From assembly GCA_964583765.1 (NCBI GenBank), contig CAZOWW010000011.1, positions 11,074 to 75,073 of the forward strand: DNA of 64,000 nt. Reading direction: 5' to 3'. The notes beneath the pieces were generated by a model. It ran no database searches. It was not told the DNA's origin and was given only the letters and a program-made list of their open reading frames with translations. This DNA is from CAZOWW01 sp964583765 (GTDB taxonomy: Bacteria > Actinomycetota > Actinomycetes > Actinomycetales > Kineosporiaceae). A program made the translations under genes and the position numbers. Within the stretch, counting starts at the first letter, position 1; each line of letters starts with the position of its first letter. Positions 25,639 to 35,186 of this stretch are shown here, one piece after another.

Positions 25639-26910
25639 CTACCTGAGCGAGAGCACGCCCAGTGCGGCGATGCAGATCGCGATGAGCCCGACCACCACGA
25701 GGTAGACCGCGGCGACGGCGGGCCGGGCCGCGTACTGGCCCATGAGCCTGCGGTCGCGGGCGATGCCGGACATGTAGATCAACAGTGGCAGCAGGAGCAC
25801 CGCGTTGAGCACCTGTGTCCCCACCAGGAGCGGCACGAGCGAGACCCCGGGCAGGAGCACGAGCGAGACCCCGGTGACGGTGACGAAGGCGAAGGTGCCG
25901 TAGAAGAGCCGTGCCTCGCGAGGCGAGTCGTCCAGGGCCGCGGGGCGCCCCGCGATGTCACTGACCGCGTAGGCGGTGGACAACGGCAGGATCGAGGCGG
26001 CCAGCAGTGCCGCGCCGATCAGACCGGCCGCGAACAGTTCGGCGGCCAGATGGCCGGCCAGGGGGGCGAGGGCATCGGCCGCGTCGGAGGCGTCGTTGAT
26101 CTTCACTCCGCGCACGTGCAGGGTCGCTGCGCAGGCCACGACCACGAAGAGGCCGATGACCCCGGTGAGCACGGCCCCGACCACGACATCGATGCGCAGC
26201 AGACCCAGCTCGCGGGGGGTCAGGCGCTTGTCCACGGCGTAGGACTGGATGAAGGCGAGGCCCCAGGGGGCGAGGGTGGTGCCCAGGGTCGCGGTGCAGA
26301 TCAGGATCTCGTCCCGCGAACGTGGCATCGAGGGCACGACGAGCCCGTGCGCCGCGGCTCCCCAGTCGGGATGGGCGAGCACACCGGCCGCGATGTAGGC
26401 GATGAACACCGCGGACAGGGTCAACAGCACGCGCTCGACGCCGCGGAACCCGCCACGCAGCACCAGTCCCGAGACCAGGGCCGCGGCCAGCGGCACCGAG
26501 ACGTACGGGCTGACGTGGAAGATCTGGCAACCGGCGGCGATCCCGGCGAACTCCGCGGTGGTGGTGCCCACATTGGCCAGGACGAGGGCGGTGATGGACA
26601 GCACCCCGGCCCGGGCGCCGTAGCGCTGGCGGATCAGGCCGGCCAGACCCTGTCCGGTGACCACGCCGATGCGGGCGCCGAGGTCCTGGAAGAGGATCAA
26701 CGCGAGGGTGGACACCCCGAGCACCCACAGCAGCCGGTAGCCGTACTGGCTGCCCAGGACCGAGTAGGTGGTGATGCCGGCCGGGTCGTCGTCGGAGAGG
26801 CCGGCGATCAATCCCGGCCCGACCACGGCCGCCAGGGCCATCGCGAACGTGCGTCGTCCGGGGCGTCGTCCGGAGGTCCGCTCGGGCCGGCCGGTGGTCG
26901 CGGCGATCAC
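25639..26910 (-). CDS. NRAMP-superfamily divalent metal transporter, atypical (NRMT-like, probably Mg2+)
   Basis: 423 residues and about 11 membrane helices. Helix 1 carries DDDPAGITTYS instead of the NRAMP DPGN motif. The helix 6 region carries LGTTLAPWGLAF instead of the metal-binding Met-Pro-His motif. Loss of both is the mark of NRAMP-related magnesium transporters (NRMT). The GTG at 26908-26910 overlaps the upstream stop by 4 nt, so it is co-translated with a protein made of MgtE sensor domains, which strengthens a Mg2+ role. Zn, Co or Ni remain possible given the ArsR gene upstream. Function is inference. Confidence 0.8.
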   Translation of the reverse strand: MIAATTGRPERTSGRRPGRRTFAMALAAVVGPGLIAGLSDDDPAGITTYSVLGSQYGYRLLWVLGVSTLALILFQDLGARIGVVTGQGLAGLIRQRYGARAGVLSITALVLANVGTTTAEFAGIAAGCQIFHVSPYVSVPLAAALVSGLVLRGGFRGVERVLLTLSAVFIAYIAAGVLAHPDWGAAAHGLVVPSMPRSRDEILICTATLGTTLAPWGLAFIQSYAVDKRLTPRELGLLRIDVVVGAVLTGVIGLFVVVACAATLHVRGVKINDASDAADALAPLAGHLAAELFAAGLIGAALLAASILPLSTAYAVSDIAGRPAALDDSPREARLFYGTFAFVTVTGVSLVLLPGVSLVPLLVGTQVLNAVLLLPLLIYMSGIARDRRLMGQYAARPAVAAVYLVVVGLIAICIAALGVLSLR

Positions 26911-28307
26911 GACCCGGCTCCCGTGCGCCGCTGCCACGGCCAGCGGCGGTCGCCGTCGGCGATGAGCGCGTCGATCACGTCGTCCGCCAGGATCCGCCCG
27001 AGCGGTCGCTGCTCGGCGTCGACGACCAGCAGGGAGGAGCGGCGGTTGTCGACGATGCGGTCGACGATCTCGGCGAGCTCGGCGTCGGGGGAGACGGTGA
27101 CCGGCCAGGGAGGACCGGTGAGGGACTCCAGGCGGGCGAGCGGATCCGCCCCGAGCAGTTCGAAGACGCTCACGTCGTCCACGAGGCGACCGTCGTCGTC
27201 GACGACGACGATCCCGGTGGGTTCCTCGGCCCCGGCCCGCCGGGAACGCAGGGCTCCCACCGCGTCCGCCACGGTGCTCAGCGGCGACATGCGCACGAGC
27301 CCCGCGGTCATCACGCCACCGGCGGTCTCCTCGTCGTAGGCGAGGAGTGCCCGCAGGGTCTCGCCCTGGCCCCCGCTCATCGCGGCCAGGAGGGCGTCCC
27401 GCTCCTCCTCGGGCAGTTCGCGGAGCGCCTCGGCCGCCTCGTCCGGTTCCATGGAGGCCACCAGTGCGGCGGCCTTCTCCACGGGGGCGTCCCGCAACAG
27501 GTCGTCCAGGTCCTGCGGGTCCATCTCCTCCAGGGCGTCCGCGGCGGTCTCCGGTTCGAGGACGTCGAGGAGCTCGCGCCGCTCGGTGCGTCCGAGGTCC
27601 TCCAGGAGGTCGGCCAGGTCGGCGGGGCGGAGCCGTCGCAGCGCCTCGTGCGGGCGCTGCAGGCGCACCGGTTGCCCGGGGACGCCGAAGGGCTGCACGC
27701 CCGACCAGTCGAGCACCTGCCCCGGGCTCGGCCGCCGGCCGCGGGCACCCGGAAGGGCACGGCGCAGGAGCGAGACGATGGACACGTCCACCCCGACCAC
27801 CCGCCAGGATCCGGCGAGCTGCGTCAGGTAGAGGTCCGAGGCGCGCACCACCCGCACCCCGTGCACGTCGACGAGCTGGTGGTCGATCACGTCGGCGACC
27901 AACTGCAGCTCCCCGTCCCGGCGGATGACGTCCCGCAGGTCGAAGCGGGTGCTCAGCAGACGCACCTCGTCGTGGTCGATCGCGGCGAGGTCGTGGGCGT
28001 GCACCCAGGCACGCCGCGCACCCACGCGCACGATCAGGCCGGTGACCGGGGAGTACCCCGCGTCCCAGCGCACCACGACGTCGGCGACCCGGCCGACCTC
28101 GTTGCCCTCCTGGTCACGGACGGGACGTCGGACCAGTCCGGCCACCGAGACGAGGGCGTCGGCCACCTCGCGGCGGACCAACATCCGGGAGGAGGCACCG
28201 GAGTAGTGCGGGCGGCGACTGCAGCGGGAAGTCGCGGGAGTCGTGGTGGGGGGGTTCGGGTCGGTTCCGGGCAGGGTGTTCCGGGGCGTCAGGGTGGGGG
28301 TCTGCAT
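26907..28307 (-). CDS. PRC-barrel / MgtE N-domain / CBS-pair protein without membrane part
   Basis: 466 residues. A PRC-barrel-like domain (LVRRPVRDQEGNEVGRVADV) comes first, with a second PRC-like segment around VHGVRVVRASDLYL. A MgtE N-type superhelix follows (LADLLEDLGRTERRELLDVL, LEEMDPQDLDDLLRD, ELPEEERDALL), then two CBS motifs (TAGLVRMSPLSTVADAV, PLGRILADDVIDALIADG). The acidic MgtE_N and CBS parts bind Mg2+ and gate the MgtE channel. Here the channel domain is missing and an NRAMP gene follows in a 4-nt overlap. Likely a cytosolic Mg2+ sensor for that transporter. Start ATG 28305-28307 chosen; ATG at 28184 possible. Confidence 0.8.
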   Translation of the reverse strand: MQTPTLTPRNTLPGTDPNPPTTTPATSRCSRRPHYSGASSRMLVRREVADALVSVAGLVRRPVRDQEGNEVGRVADVVVRWDAGYSPVTGLIVRVGARRAWVHAHDLAAIDHDEVRLLSTRFDLRDVIRRDGELQLVADVIDHQLVDVHGVRVVRASDLYLTQLAGSWRVVGVDVSIVSLLRRALPGARGRRPSPGQVLDWSGVQPFGVPGQPVRLQRPHEALRRLRPADLADLLEDLGRTERRELLDVLEPETAADALEEMDPQDLDDLLRDAPVEKAAALVASMEPDEAAEALRELPEEERDALLAAMSGGQGETLRALLAYDEETAGGVMTAGLVRMSPLSTVADAVGALRSRRAGAEEPTGIVVVDDDGRLVDDVSVFELLGADPLARLESLTGPPWPVTVSPDAELAEIVDRIVDNRRSSLLVVDAEQRPLGRILADDVIDALIADGDRRWPWQRRTGAGS

Positions 28308-28534
28308 GGCGACACTCCGATACCGGTCGGCAGGCGACGGTGGGCGCGGCCGGGGAACACCGCGCGGGGAGATCGGCGCGCATCGTCGCGGGCCGCGTGC
28401 GAGGGCGAGGTCCCGTTCGCAGCCCGGAACCGCTCGAGTCAGCAGGACCCGAGGGCCGCTGCGGGAGCGGGGCTGCGGAGAACACCGGGTCGGGAGGCAG
28501 GCCACCGGGCAGGGCGACACCTCGACCGATCGGT

Positions 28535-28990
28535 CTAGGCGCGCTGCTCGGAGCGTGGACGGGAATGCCCCCGACCCGGGAGCAATCGTCTTCGGACACC
28601 CGAGCTGGCGCTCGAGTGCACCGGGGTGTCCGTTCCGTCGCCGGCGGTCCATGCGGACCGTGCCTGCTCGTCGCGCACCTGATCGGCGGCGTGGTCGACG
28701 ACATCGGCGACGATGCGGCCGATGTGTTCGTCGCACGCGTGGTAGTAGGCGAAGGACGCCTCGCGCCGGACCTGCACCAGGCCGGCGGCCCGGAGCTTGG
28801 TCAGATGCTGGCTGACTGCGGGCGGGTTCGCACCGACCAGTTCGGCGAGCGCATTGACGCTGGTCTCCTGCTGCATGAGCACCCAGAGGATCTTCAAGCG
28901 GGTGTCGTCCGCGAGGCCGCGCAGGACATCGGCGGCGGCCTGCGCCGTCGCGTCGTCCAGCGTCAGGACGGCCTGCGGACCTGCATGCAT
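28535..28990 (-). CDS. ArsR/SmtB-family metal-sensing repressor
   Basis: 151 residues. A winged helix (LADDTRLKILWVLMQQ, SVNALAELVGANPPAVSQHL, YYHACDEH) is followed by an alpha5 metal site: Asp87, His89, His100 and Asp103 in D-x-H-x10-H-x2-D spacing, like the CzrA/NmtR alpha5 sites for Zn, Co or Ni. Such repressors leave DNA when metal binds. It is the first of three same-strand genes with the MgtE_N/CBS protein and the NRAMP, 227 bp ahead of them, so it may control the set. ATG at 28988-28990 lacks a Shine-Dalgarno. The last ~35 residues are low complexity. Confidence 0.85.
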   Translation of the reverse strand: MHAGPQAVLTLDDATAQAAADVLRGLADDTRLKILWVLMQQETSVNALAELVGANPPAVSQHLTKLRAAGLVQVRREASFAYYHACDEHIGRIVADVVDHAADQVRDEQARSAWTAGDGTDTPVHSSASSGVRRRLLPGRGHSRPRSEQRA

Positions 28991-29064
28991 GCGCAGATCG
29001 TTGCATCCGGTGGCGGGCGGGTCAAACCCAGGCGTGTCCGGGACAGCTCGGGTCCGGTGTCCCC

Positions 29065-29128
29065 GGGACAACTCGTCCCCGGGACTGCTCGGGTGCGGGA
29101 CAACTCGTCTGCGGGACTGCTCGGGTGC
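29065..29128. repeat. Two tandem 32-bp units
   Basis: Units at 29065 and 29097 are nearly identical (GGGACAACTCGT start, GGGACTGCTCGGGTGC end). They lie between the ArsR start and the GT-C stop, in the likely arsR promoter region. Confidence 0.8.
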
Positions 29129-29166
29129 GGGGCGCGGAGTGCTCCGGGGAATCGTGAGCGGGACCG

Positions 29167-30963
29167 TCAGTTGCCGAGCGGGTTGTTCACGACGGGATCG
29201 GACACCTCGTGCGGCGTGAGCCCGGGCATGATGTCGATGAAGAGGACGAGCTGGCCGAAGCGGCGCGCCGCGAAGGTGTGGCCGCCCGCCGTCAGCCAGG
29301 CGCCGTAGGCGCGGGCCTCGGGGCCGGAACGCGCCGCGAGCGCCCAGACACCCGGACTCGTGGAACGCGCCTGATCCTGGACGAACTGGTTGGTGAGCGT
29401 CTGCCGCACGCTCAGGTGACCGCCCGCGGCCAGGTCCAGTGGCTCGACCATCCAGTAGTCGCCACTGACCTGGGTCACCCCGGAGTCCACGGCCGTACGG
29501 GCCGCCCGTTCCGCGGAGGTCTCCAGATCGGGCCGGTCGCCCCGGACCCGCACCTCACCGATCACCCAGCGCGGGGTGGTGGCCAGCACCGCGAGCACGG
29601 TTGCCGCGGCGAGGAACTGCCAGAGGAATCCGAGGACACCGGGCCGCCGCGGGCGCCGAGGCGACGGACCGGCCGATGATGACGGGTCGACCGATGGTGC
29701 CGGGCCGGGCGACGGCGCCTCGGCGGGTCGTTCCGCCGGGGTCGCCCGGAGCGATCCGGGCGGCAGGAAGAGGGCGACGAGGGCCAGTGGCACCAGGGGG
29801 ACGAGGTAGCGGGGCTCCACGGCGATCGCCGGCAGGGGCATGACGACGGAGAGCGGGACCATCAGGAAGACCAGCAGCAGCAGGTCCTCGGGACGCCGTT
29901 CCTCCAGGTCGCCCCGCAGCGTCGCGAGCAGTCCCCGCCACCGACACCCGGCGAACACCAGGGCGGCGGTGAGGAACGGCAGGACCAGTGCCCAGCTGGG
30001 CACTCCCGGGATCAGGGTGGTGCCGACCGCGCTGTCCCAGCCGCCCGTGGGCGCCGACTCCAGGCCGAGCGCCTGGGGAAGGTCGTGCCCGACCAGGGCC
30101 ACCAGGCGCGAGGAGGGGGAGCGGTCGCCGTGGCCGTTGAGGTCCGGCAGGAAACTGACCCCCGCGGAGGACACCGCGTACTCCAGGGGCAGCGCGCCCA
30201 GGGCGGCACCGGCACAGGCCGCCACGGCCGCCGAACTGGAGCGCCACCAGCTCGGCAGGTTCCACAGCGCCACCGGGATCAGGACGAGGACCGTGGTCAT
30301 GGACTGCCACATGCCGACGGTCGCGCACAACCCCACGAGGAAGGCGCGGAGCCACTCCCGGCGCATGGGCCGCAGGCACAGGTCCACCGCGAGGAGGGCG
30401 ATCACCTGCGCGGACAGGTGTGCGCCCCGGGGCCAGACCGAGTAGAGCAGGGACGCGCTGGAGCCGATCGCGTAGGTGAACCCGGCCAGCACCGCGCGGG
30501 TCGGGGTCGTGATCCGGGTGACCACCGTCATGACCAGCCAGCAGGCCAGTGCGGAGAGCAGGATGCCGGTGAGGCGAAGGGTGTAGCGGTTCTCCCCGAG
30601 ACCGGCGGTGAAGGCGGCGGTGAGGTACTGCTCGCCTGCGCCGGTGTGCTGCTGGCCGGCGAGGAAGGCGAACTGCTCCCCGTGGCGGATGTGCCGGGCC
30701 ATGAGGCCGGTGACGGCCGAGGTCGCGTCGTAGGGGGCGAACCGGGTGGCCACCAGGGCCAGCCGCAGCACGACACAGGTGGCGACGGCGGCGGCTGCCC
30801 AGGGCCAGGGCACCCGGGGGCGGCGTGACGTCGGTGCCCGGCGGCCGGGAGAGCGGGGCGAGGCCGTGTGTTCCGGGGTGAAATCCGCGCGTGCCACGAG
30901 GGCCTGCCGGTCCAGGTGGTTGTTGCCGGCGGCTGGGGCCACAGCGGTCGGCCGAGAGGTCAC
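29167..30963 (-). CDS. Polytopic GT-C (GT39-like) glycosyltransferase
   Basis: 598 residues with about ten helices. An early loop after helix 1 contains FAPYDATSAVTGLMARHIRH, consistent with the acidic catalytic loop of GT-C enzymes. A Ser/Pro-rich linker (~430-455) separates the last helix from a soluble extracytoplasmic tail. These enzymes use polyprenyl-phosphate sugars on the outer face of the membrane. GTG start at 30961-30963 has no Shine-Dalgarno and may be leaderless. Confidence 0.65.
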   Translation of the reverse strand: MTSRPTAVAPAAGNNHLDRQALVARADFTPEHTASPRSPGRRAPTSRRPRVPWPWAAAAVATCVVLRLALVATRFAPYDATSAVTGLMARHIRHGEQFAFLAGQQHTGAGEQYLTAAFTAGLGENRYTLRLTGILLSALACWLVMTVVTRITTPTRAVLAGFTYAIGSSASLLYSVWPRGAHLSAQVIALLAVDLCLRPMRREWLRAFLVGLCATVGMWQSMTTVLVLIPVALWNLPSWWRSSSAAVAACAGAALGALPLEYAVSSAGVSFLPDLNGHGDRSPSSRLVALVGHDLPQALGLESAPTGGWDSAVGTTLIPGVPSWALVLPFLTAALVFAGCRWRGLLATLRGDLEERRPEDLLLLVFLMVPLSVVMPLPAIAVEPRYLVPLVPLALVALFLPPGSLRATPAERPAEAPSPGPAPSVDPSSSAGPSPRRPRRPGVLGFLWQFLAAATVLAVLATTPRWVIGEVRVRGDRPDLETSAERAARTAVDSGVTQVSGDYWMVEPLDLAAGGHLSVRQTLTNQFVQDQARSTSPGVWALAARSGPEARAYGAWLTAGGHTFAARRFGQLVLFIDIMPGLTPHEVSDPVVNNPLGN

Positions 30964-31077
30964 GATTTGGTATCGCGTCGGATCACGGGTAGAGCGTAGA
31001 GCGAGAGTGCGGTTGCAGTCCGGTACTTGGGCAGGAATCCACGCCGATGGTGCAGTGTCGGGAACCGGATTGGCCCC

Positions 31078-31767
31078 TCAGAGGCGTAGGCCGGAGTCCA
31101 GCAGGCGCCAGACCCCCTCGACCACGGCGTCCGTGTCCGCGTCCGGGTCCAGCAACCATTGCACGGACGTCGCGACCCAGGCCCCCAGGATCGCCCCGCA
31201 CAGGGTCATGACCTGCGGATCAGAGGCCGAGCGGCCGGTGCGCTCGGCCACGGCGGTGCTCAACACGCGCATGCTGCCGATCACGTCGTCCAGGACGGCC
31301 GCACGGAGTTCGGGCGTGGACAGGTAGAGCTGCCCCCGGGCGCGCAGCGTGGCGAGTTCGTCGGGGGCCAGATCCGCGAACACCGAGCCCAGGGCATTCC
31401 GGAACGCCTGAAGAATGTCTATTTCGGGTGGTTGGGCATGAAATGAGGCAAGGAATACGGAATCAAGGTCGTCGGCCAGGACGACTGCGACCTTGGTGGG
31501 GAAGTAGCGGAAGAAGGTGCTCGGCGAGACGTCGGCCGCCTCCGCGATCTGCTCCACGGTGGTCGCGTCGAATCCCTGGTCCAGGAACAGGCGCAGTGCG
31601 TGCCGCTGGATCTCGTAGCGGGTCCTGGCCTTCTTGCGTTCGCGCAGGCCCGGCTTCCGCTCCGGGGGGGTGGGTTCGCGCTCCGGTGAGGCGGCTTCGC
31701 CCTCCGGCGGGACGGGATCGCCCTCCCGAGGATCGGAGAGCAGGGGGCGGGGGTCGTGCTGGGGCAT
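31078..31767 (-). CDS. TetR-family regulator
   Basis: 229 residues. A Pro/Glu-rich N-terminal ~45 residues precedes the TetR helix-turn-helix (RYEIQRHALRLFLDQGFD, TVEQIAEAADVSPSTFFRYF). The ligand domain follows. It lies 34 bp downstream of an MFS gene, same strand, so probably regulates it. Palindromes upstream of that MFS gene are candidate targets. Confidence 0.9.
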   Translation of the reverse strand: MPQHDPRPLLSDPREGDPVPPEGEAASPEREPTPPERKPGLRERKKARTRYEIQRHALRLFLDQGFDATTVEQIAEAADVSPSTFFRYFPTKVAVVLADDLDSVFLASFHAQPPEIDILQAFRNALGSVFADLAPDELATLRARGQLYLSTPELRAAVLDDVIGSMRVLSTAVAERTGRSASDPQVMTLCGAILGAWVATSVQWLLDPDADTDAVVEGVWRLLDSGLRL

Positions 31768-31801
31768 GACGTCATTCTCGCCCGAACCCGAGGTCCTGAG
31801 G

Positions 31802-33421
31802 TCACCGTGGGGGCGCCGGGTGGGCGCGCCGGGGGACGAACGCCGCCGCGAGCCCGGCGCAGACCACGGCCAGGGCGGCGGAGGTGAGCAGCATCGAGTC
31901 CAGACCGTGCACGAACGCGGTGCGCACGGCCGCGGCGAGGTCGGCCGACCCCTCCCGCCGGGCCAGGGCCATCCCCGCGGTCACGTTCTCGCGGGCGGCG
32001 GTGAGCTGCGCGGCGGTGACCCGGGTCGCCGTGGCACCGGTCAACTGCAGATGGGCGCGGTATCCGGCATCGAGTACCGACCCGAGGACGGCGGCTCCCA
32101 GGGAACCGCCGACCATGCGCAGGGCCTGCACCAGGGCCGAGCCCACCCCGGCACTCTCCTCGGGCAGCGGGCCGAGCGCGGCGTCCATCGCGGTGGGCAG
32201 GGCCAGGCCGATGCCCAGGCCGCAGCCGGTGATCCAGAACGTGGTGGCCCATCCCGCACTCTGGGCGGTCGTGGTGCTGCCGGCCCCGAGCGAGGCGGCG
32301 AGGACGAGCAGGCCCAGGCCCATCCCCCGGTGGGGGCCGAGTGACCGGGCCAGGCGGTCGGCCAGCGGGGCCCCGACGAGCATCCCCGCGATCACCGGGA
32401 GCAGGCGGATGCCGGTGCCCTGCGGGTCCTGCCCGGTCACCGCCTGGAAGTACAGCGGCATGCCGAAGAGCAGCCCGAACATGACGAAGGAGACCACGGT
32501 GGACATGGCCGCACCCCAACTGAAGCCGCGGACCGCGAACCAGGCCAGGTCGATCAGCGGGTCCCCGGAGCGGCGTTGGAGCACCACGAAGGCGGCGAGG
32601 ACCAGCACGCCGGTGATGACGAAGGTCTGGGAGCGCGGGTCCGTCCACCCGTTCTGGCCGATCTCGGTCACGCCGTACGTGAACAGGGTCAACCCCACGC
32701 TGGACGTCGCCAGCCCGGGCAGGTCGAAGCGACGCCGGTCCTTGGCCTGCGACTCGGGCAGGAACAGGGCGATCGCGAGGATCCCGGCCAGCACCATCGG
32801 CACGTTCATCAGGAACACCCACCCCCACCAGACGTGGGTGAGCAGCCAACCGCCCAGGATCGGTCCGACCGGGTAGCCGAGCATGCTCGTGGCCATGATC
32901 GTGGCGATGGCCTTGGGGCGTTCCTCCTCGGGGAAGAGAGCCGGCAGCGCGCCCAGGCAGACGGGCATGATCACCGCTCCGCCGACCCCGAGCACGATCC
33001 GGGCCGCGATGAACGCCCCGGCGGAGCCGGCGGTGGCGCAGAGGACCGAACCGGCGCCGAAGACCGCCAGAGCACCCAGCAGGGTGCGTCGACGGCCGAA
33101 CCGGTCGCCGACGAGTCCTCCGGGAATCATCAGCGCGGCGAAGGCCAAGGTGTACGAGATCATGAACCACAGGAGTTGATCGGTGGACGCGTGCAGCCGG
33201 ACGCCCAGGGTGGGCAGGGCGACGCTGAGCACGGTGCTGTCCAGGCCGATCGCCAGGACCGCCGGCACCAGGGAGAACAGCGCCCACCACCGGCGCGGAT
33301 GCCCGGTGCTCTGCGGCTGCCCGGTGCTCTGCGGGAGTCTCCCGGTGCCCGGGTCCTGCGGGGGGCGGCCGGGGCCGGGGTGGTCGGGTGCAGGGCGGTC
33401 GGCTGCGGGTACTTCGGTCAT
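31802..33421 (-). CDS. MFS drug exporter, DHA2 family (14 helices)
   Basis: 539 residues: helix 1 SLVPAVLAIGLDSTVLSVALP, loop 2-3 GDRFGRRRTLLG, helix 5 LGYPVGPILGGWLL. DHA2 transporters expel drugs with protons. The N-terminal tail has a QSTGQPQSTG repeat encoded by a short DNA tandem at 33288-33325. GAGGGG precedes the ATG at 33419-33421. Followed by its TetR partner. Confidence 0.9.
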   Translation of the reverse strand: MTEVPAADRPAPDHPGPGRPPQDPGTGRLPQSTGQPQSTGHPRRWWALFSLVPAVLAIGLDSTVLSVALPTLGVRLHASTDQLLWFMISYTLAFAALMIPGGLVGDRFGRRRTLLGALAVFGAGSVLCATAGSAGAFIAARIVLGVGGAVIMPVCLGALPALFPEEERPKAIATIMATSMLGYPVGPILGGWLLTHVWWGWVFLMNVPMVLAGILAIALFLPESQAKDRRRFDLPGLATSSVGLTLFTYGVTEIGQNGWTDPRSQTFVITGVLVLAAFVVLQRRSGDPLIDLAWFAVRGFSWGAAMSTVVSFVMFGLLFGMPLYFQAVTGQDPQGTGIRLLPVIAGMLVGAPLADRLARSLGPHRGMGLGLLVLAASLGAGSTTTAQSAGWATTFWITGCGLGIGLALPTAMDAALGPLPEESAGVGSALVQALRMVGGSLGAAVLGSVLDAGYRAHLQLTGATATRVTAAQLTAARENVTAGMALARREGSADLAAAVRTAFVHGLDSMLLTSAALAVVCAGLAAAFVPRRAHPAPPR

Positions 33422-33492
33422 GGGATCCCCTCGCCATCTCGCTCGGCCGACGAGCGTGGTGCGGCCAACCGCAGGAGGTGCGGTCGGCGCTG

Positions 33493-33546
33493 CTCAAGTG
33501 AAAGCCATTGGCACTTGAGTGTCAAGGTAATCTGACAGTCACTGTC
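33493..33546 (-). promoter_or_regulatory. Candidate promoter/operator region of the MFS-TetR operon
   Basis: An 8-bp perfect inverted repeat, CTCAAGTG (33493-33500) and CACTTGAG (33512-33519), is followed by TGTCAA at 33520-33525 (reads TTGACA on the minus strand). GACAG-TCA-CTGTC follows at 33534-33546. One or both may be TetR binding sites around the -35 box. Confidence 0.5.
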
Positions 33547-33670
33547 TCAAGCCTGTCGCTGTCATGACTTGCGATGACCATGCCGGGTCCCGCGTCTCGG
33601 TAGGATTCCCCCGTGGGCGCAGGGTGGACTCGGGGCGGGACGCACCTGGGCGCGGTCGAGACCGCGACCG

Positions 33671-35095
33671 GTGCGTAGGGGCCCCGACACCCCGGCCGTG
33701 GACCCGCCGGTCGACGGGGCGTCCCGGGGGGTGAGCGTGCCGGAGCTCTCCACGGATGCGGATGTCGGTTCCGACTGGGCGGCCGGTTTGGACATCCAGG
33801 CGCGGCTGGCACGGTGGGCACCGGCGGCCTGCGTGATCGCAGCCGTGTTCGCGGTGATCGCGGTGGTCTCGGTCGTCCTCGTGCTGCGCAACCCGCCCGA
33901 GAACCGGTTCGCCGACCTCCACGTCTACTGGGGCACGGTCAAGTTCTGGCGCTCGGGGCGTTCGCCCTACCAGTGGGCGGCGCCGAACGGGGACCCCTTC
34001 ACCTACCCGCCCTTCGCGCTGGTGTTGTTCTGGCCGCTCGCCGCGATCCCCGAGGGCGTCGTCCAGGCCTTCTGGATGGCCGCGACCCTGCTGCTCATCC
34101 CGGCTCTGTCCGCGGGACTCTCCGCGCGCTGGCCGCGGCCCGAGGCCGTCTTCGCGCCGAGCACGCCCTGGCGCGCCCGGGCCCTGGCCATGCTCACCCG
34201 AGGACGGCTCACCTGGGTGATCGCCTGCTGTCTCCTGCTGAGTTCGCCGCTGCAGAGCGACCTGCGCTTCGGCCAGATCAGCCTGGTCGTGGTGTCGTTG
34301 ACCCTGGCCGACGCGCTCGGCCTCGTGCGGGGGCGTGCCCGGGGTTGCCTGATCGGGCTCGCCGCCGCGATCAAGTTGACGCCCGCCGTGTTCATCGTCT
34401 GGCTCCTGGCCGTGGGACGACGCCGCGAGGGTCTGCGTGCCCTGGTCACCTTCGGTCTCGCCGCGGCCATCGGCGCCGTCGTCCTCCCGACGGCATCCCG
34501 CGACTACTGGACCACCTACCTGTTCAACGCGGACCGGATAGGTGACCTGGCCCAGCCGAGCAACCAGTCCGTGCGGGGCATGCTCCTGCGCCTGCACATC
34601 ACAGGCGGGGTGCTCTCCGTGCTCTGGCTCGGCCTGGCCGCCGCAGTGGTCGCCGTGGCCCTGCGCAGGGCGGTGCGCCTGACCCGAGCCGGCCGGGTCA
34701 CCCATGCGGTGGTGCTCGTGGGCTGCTCGACCATCGCGGCCTCGCCGGTGTCCTGGACCCACCACCAGGTGTGGACCGTGGTGGCCGGGGTGTTGTTGCT
34801 CATCGAGCGCCGTCAGGCCCAGGTGCTGGCGGGCTTCCTCGTGCTCTTCGTCATGATCGTCTCGGTCGGGCATGCCGCCGGGGCGGTGCCGATCGGTGGT
34901 TTCCTGCAGGGCCTTGCCGTGGACCTGCGGGGCCTGGCCGCGATCGGGGTCGTGCTGGTCGGGTTCGCCGCGCACTCGCCCTGGGACCTGCGCGGACGAG
35001 GGGCGGCCGGCCCCGGGGTGCGGTGGGCGGGGGATGGCCCAGAGTCGCGCCGGGCGGGCAACGGCGTCGCGCCGGTCGTGTTGTCCGACGAGTGA
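33671..35095 (+). CDS. GT87-family mannosyltransferase-like GT-C protein
   Basis: 474 residues with about ten helices. The first outer loop has ENRFADLHVYWGTVKFWRSG and FTYPPFALVLFWPLAAIP, the hallmark Asp and the TYPP motif of GT87 (DUF2029) polyprenol-phosphate mannosyltransferases. KLTPAVFIVWLL is another conserved block. Likely builds envelope mannolipids. GTG start at 33671, divergent from MFS. Confidence 0.8.
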   Translation: MRRGPDTPAVDPPVDGASRGVSVPELSTDADVGSDWAAGLDIQARLARWAPAACVIAAVFAVIAVVSVVLVLRNPPENRFADLHVYWGTVKFWRSGRSPYQWAAPNGDPFTYPPFALVLFWPLAAIPEGVVQAFWMAATLLLIPALSAGLSARWPRPEAVFAPSTPWRARALAMLTRGRLTWVIACCLLLSSPLQSDLRFGQISLVVVSLTLADALGLVRGRARGCLIGLAAAIKLTPAVFIVWLLAVGRRREGLRALVTFGLAAAIGAVVLPTASRDYWTTYLFNADRIGDLAQPSNQSVRGMLLRLHITGGVLSVLWLGLAAAVVAVALRRAVRLTRAGRVTHAVVLVGCSTIAASPVSWTHHQVWTVVAGVLLLIERRQAQVLAGFLVLFVMIVSVGHAAGAVPIGGFLQGLAVDLRGLAAIGVVLVGFAAHSPWDLRGRGAAGPGVRWAGDGPESRRAGNGVAPVVLSDE

Positions 35096-35186
35096 GTGGA
35101 AGCCGATAGAGTCCCGAGCTTCCATCCCTGTCGTGACGGGCGCCGTACCGGTTCCCGTAGGCAGCCTACTCGATCACGGGGTTTTC

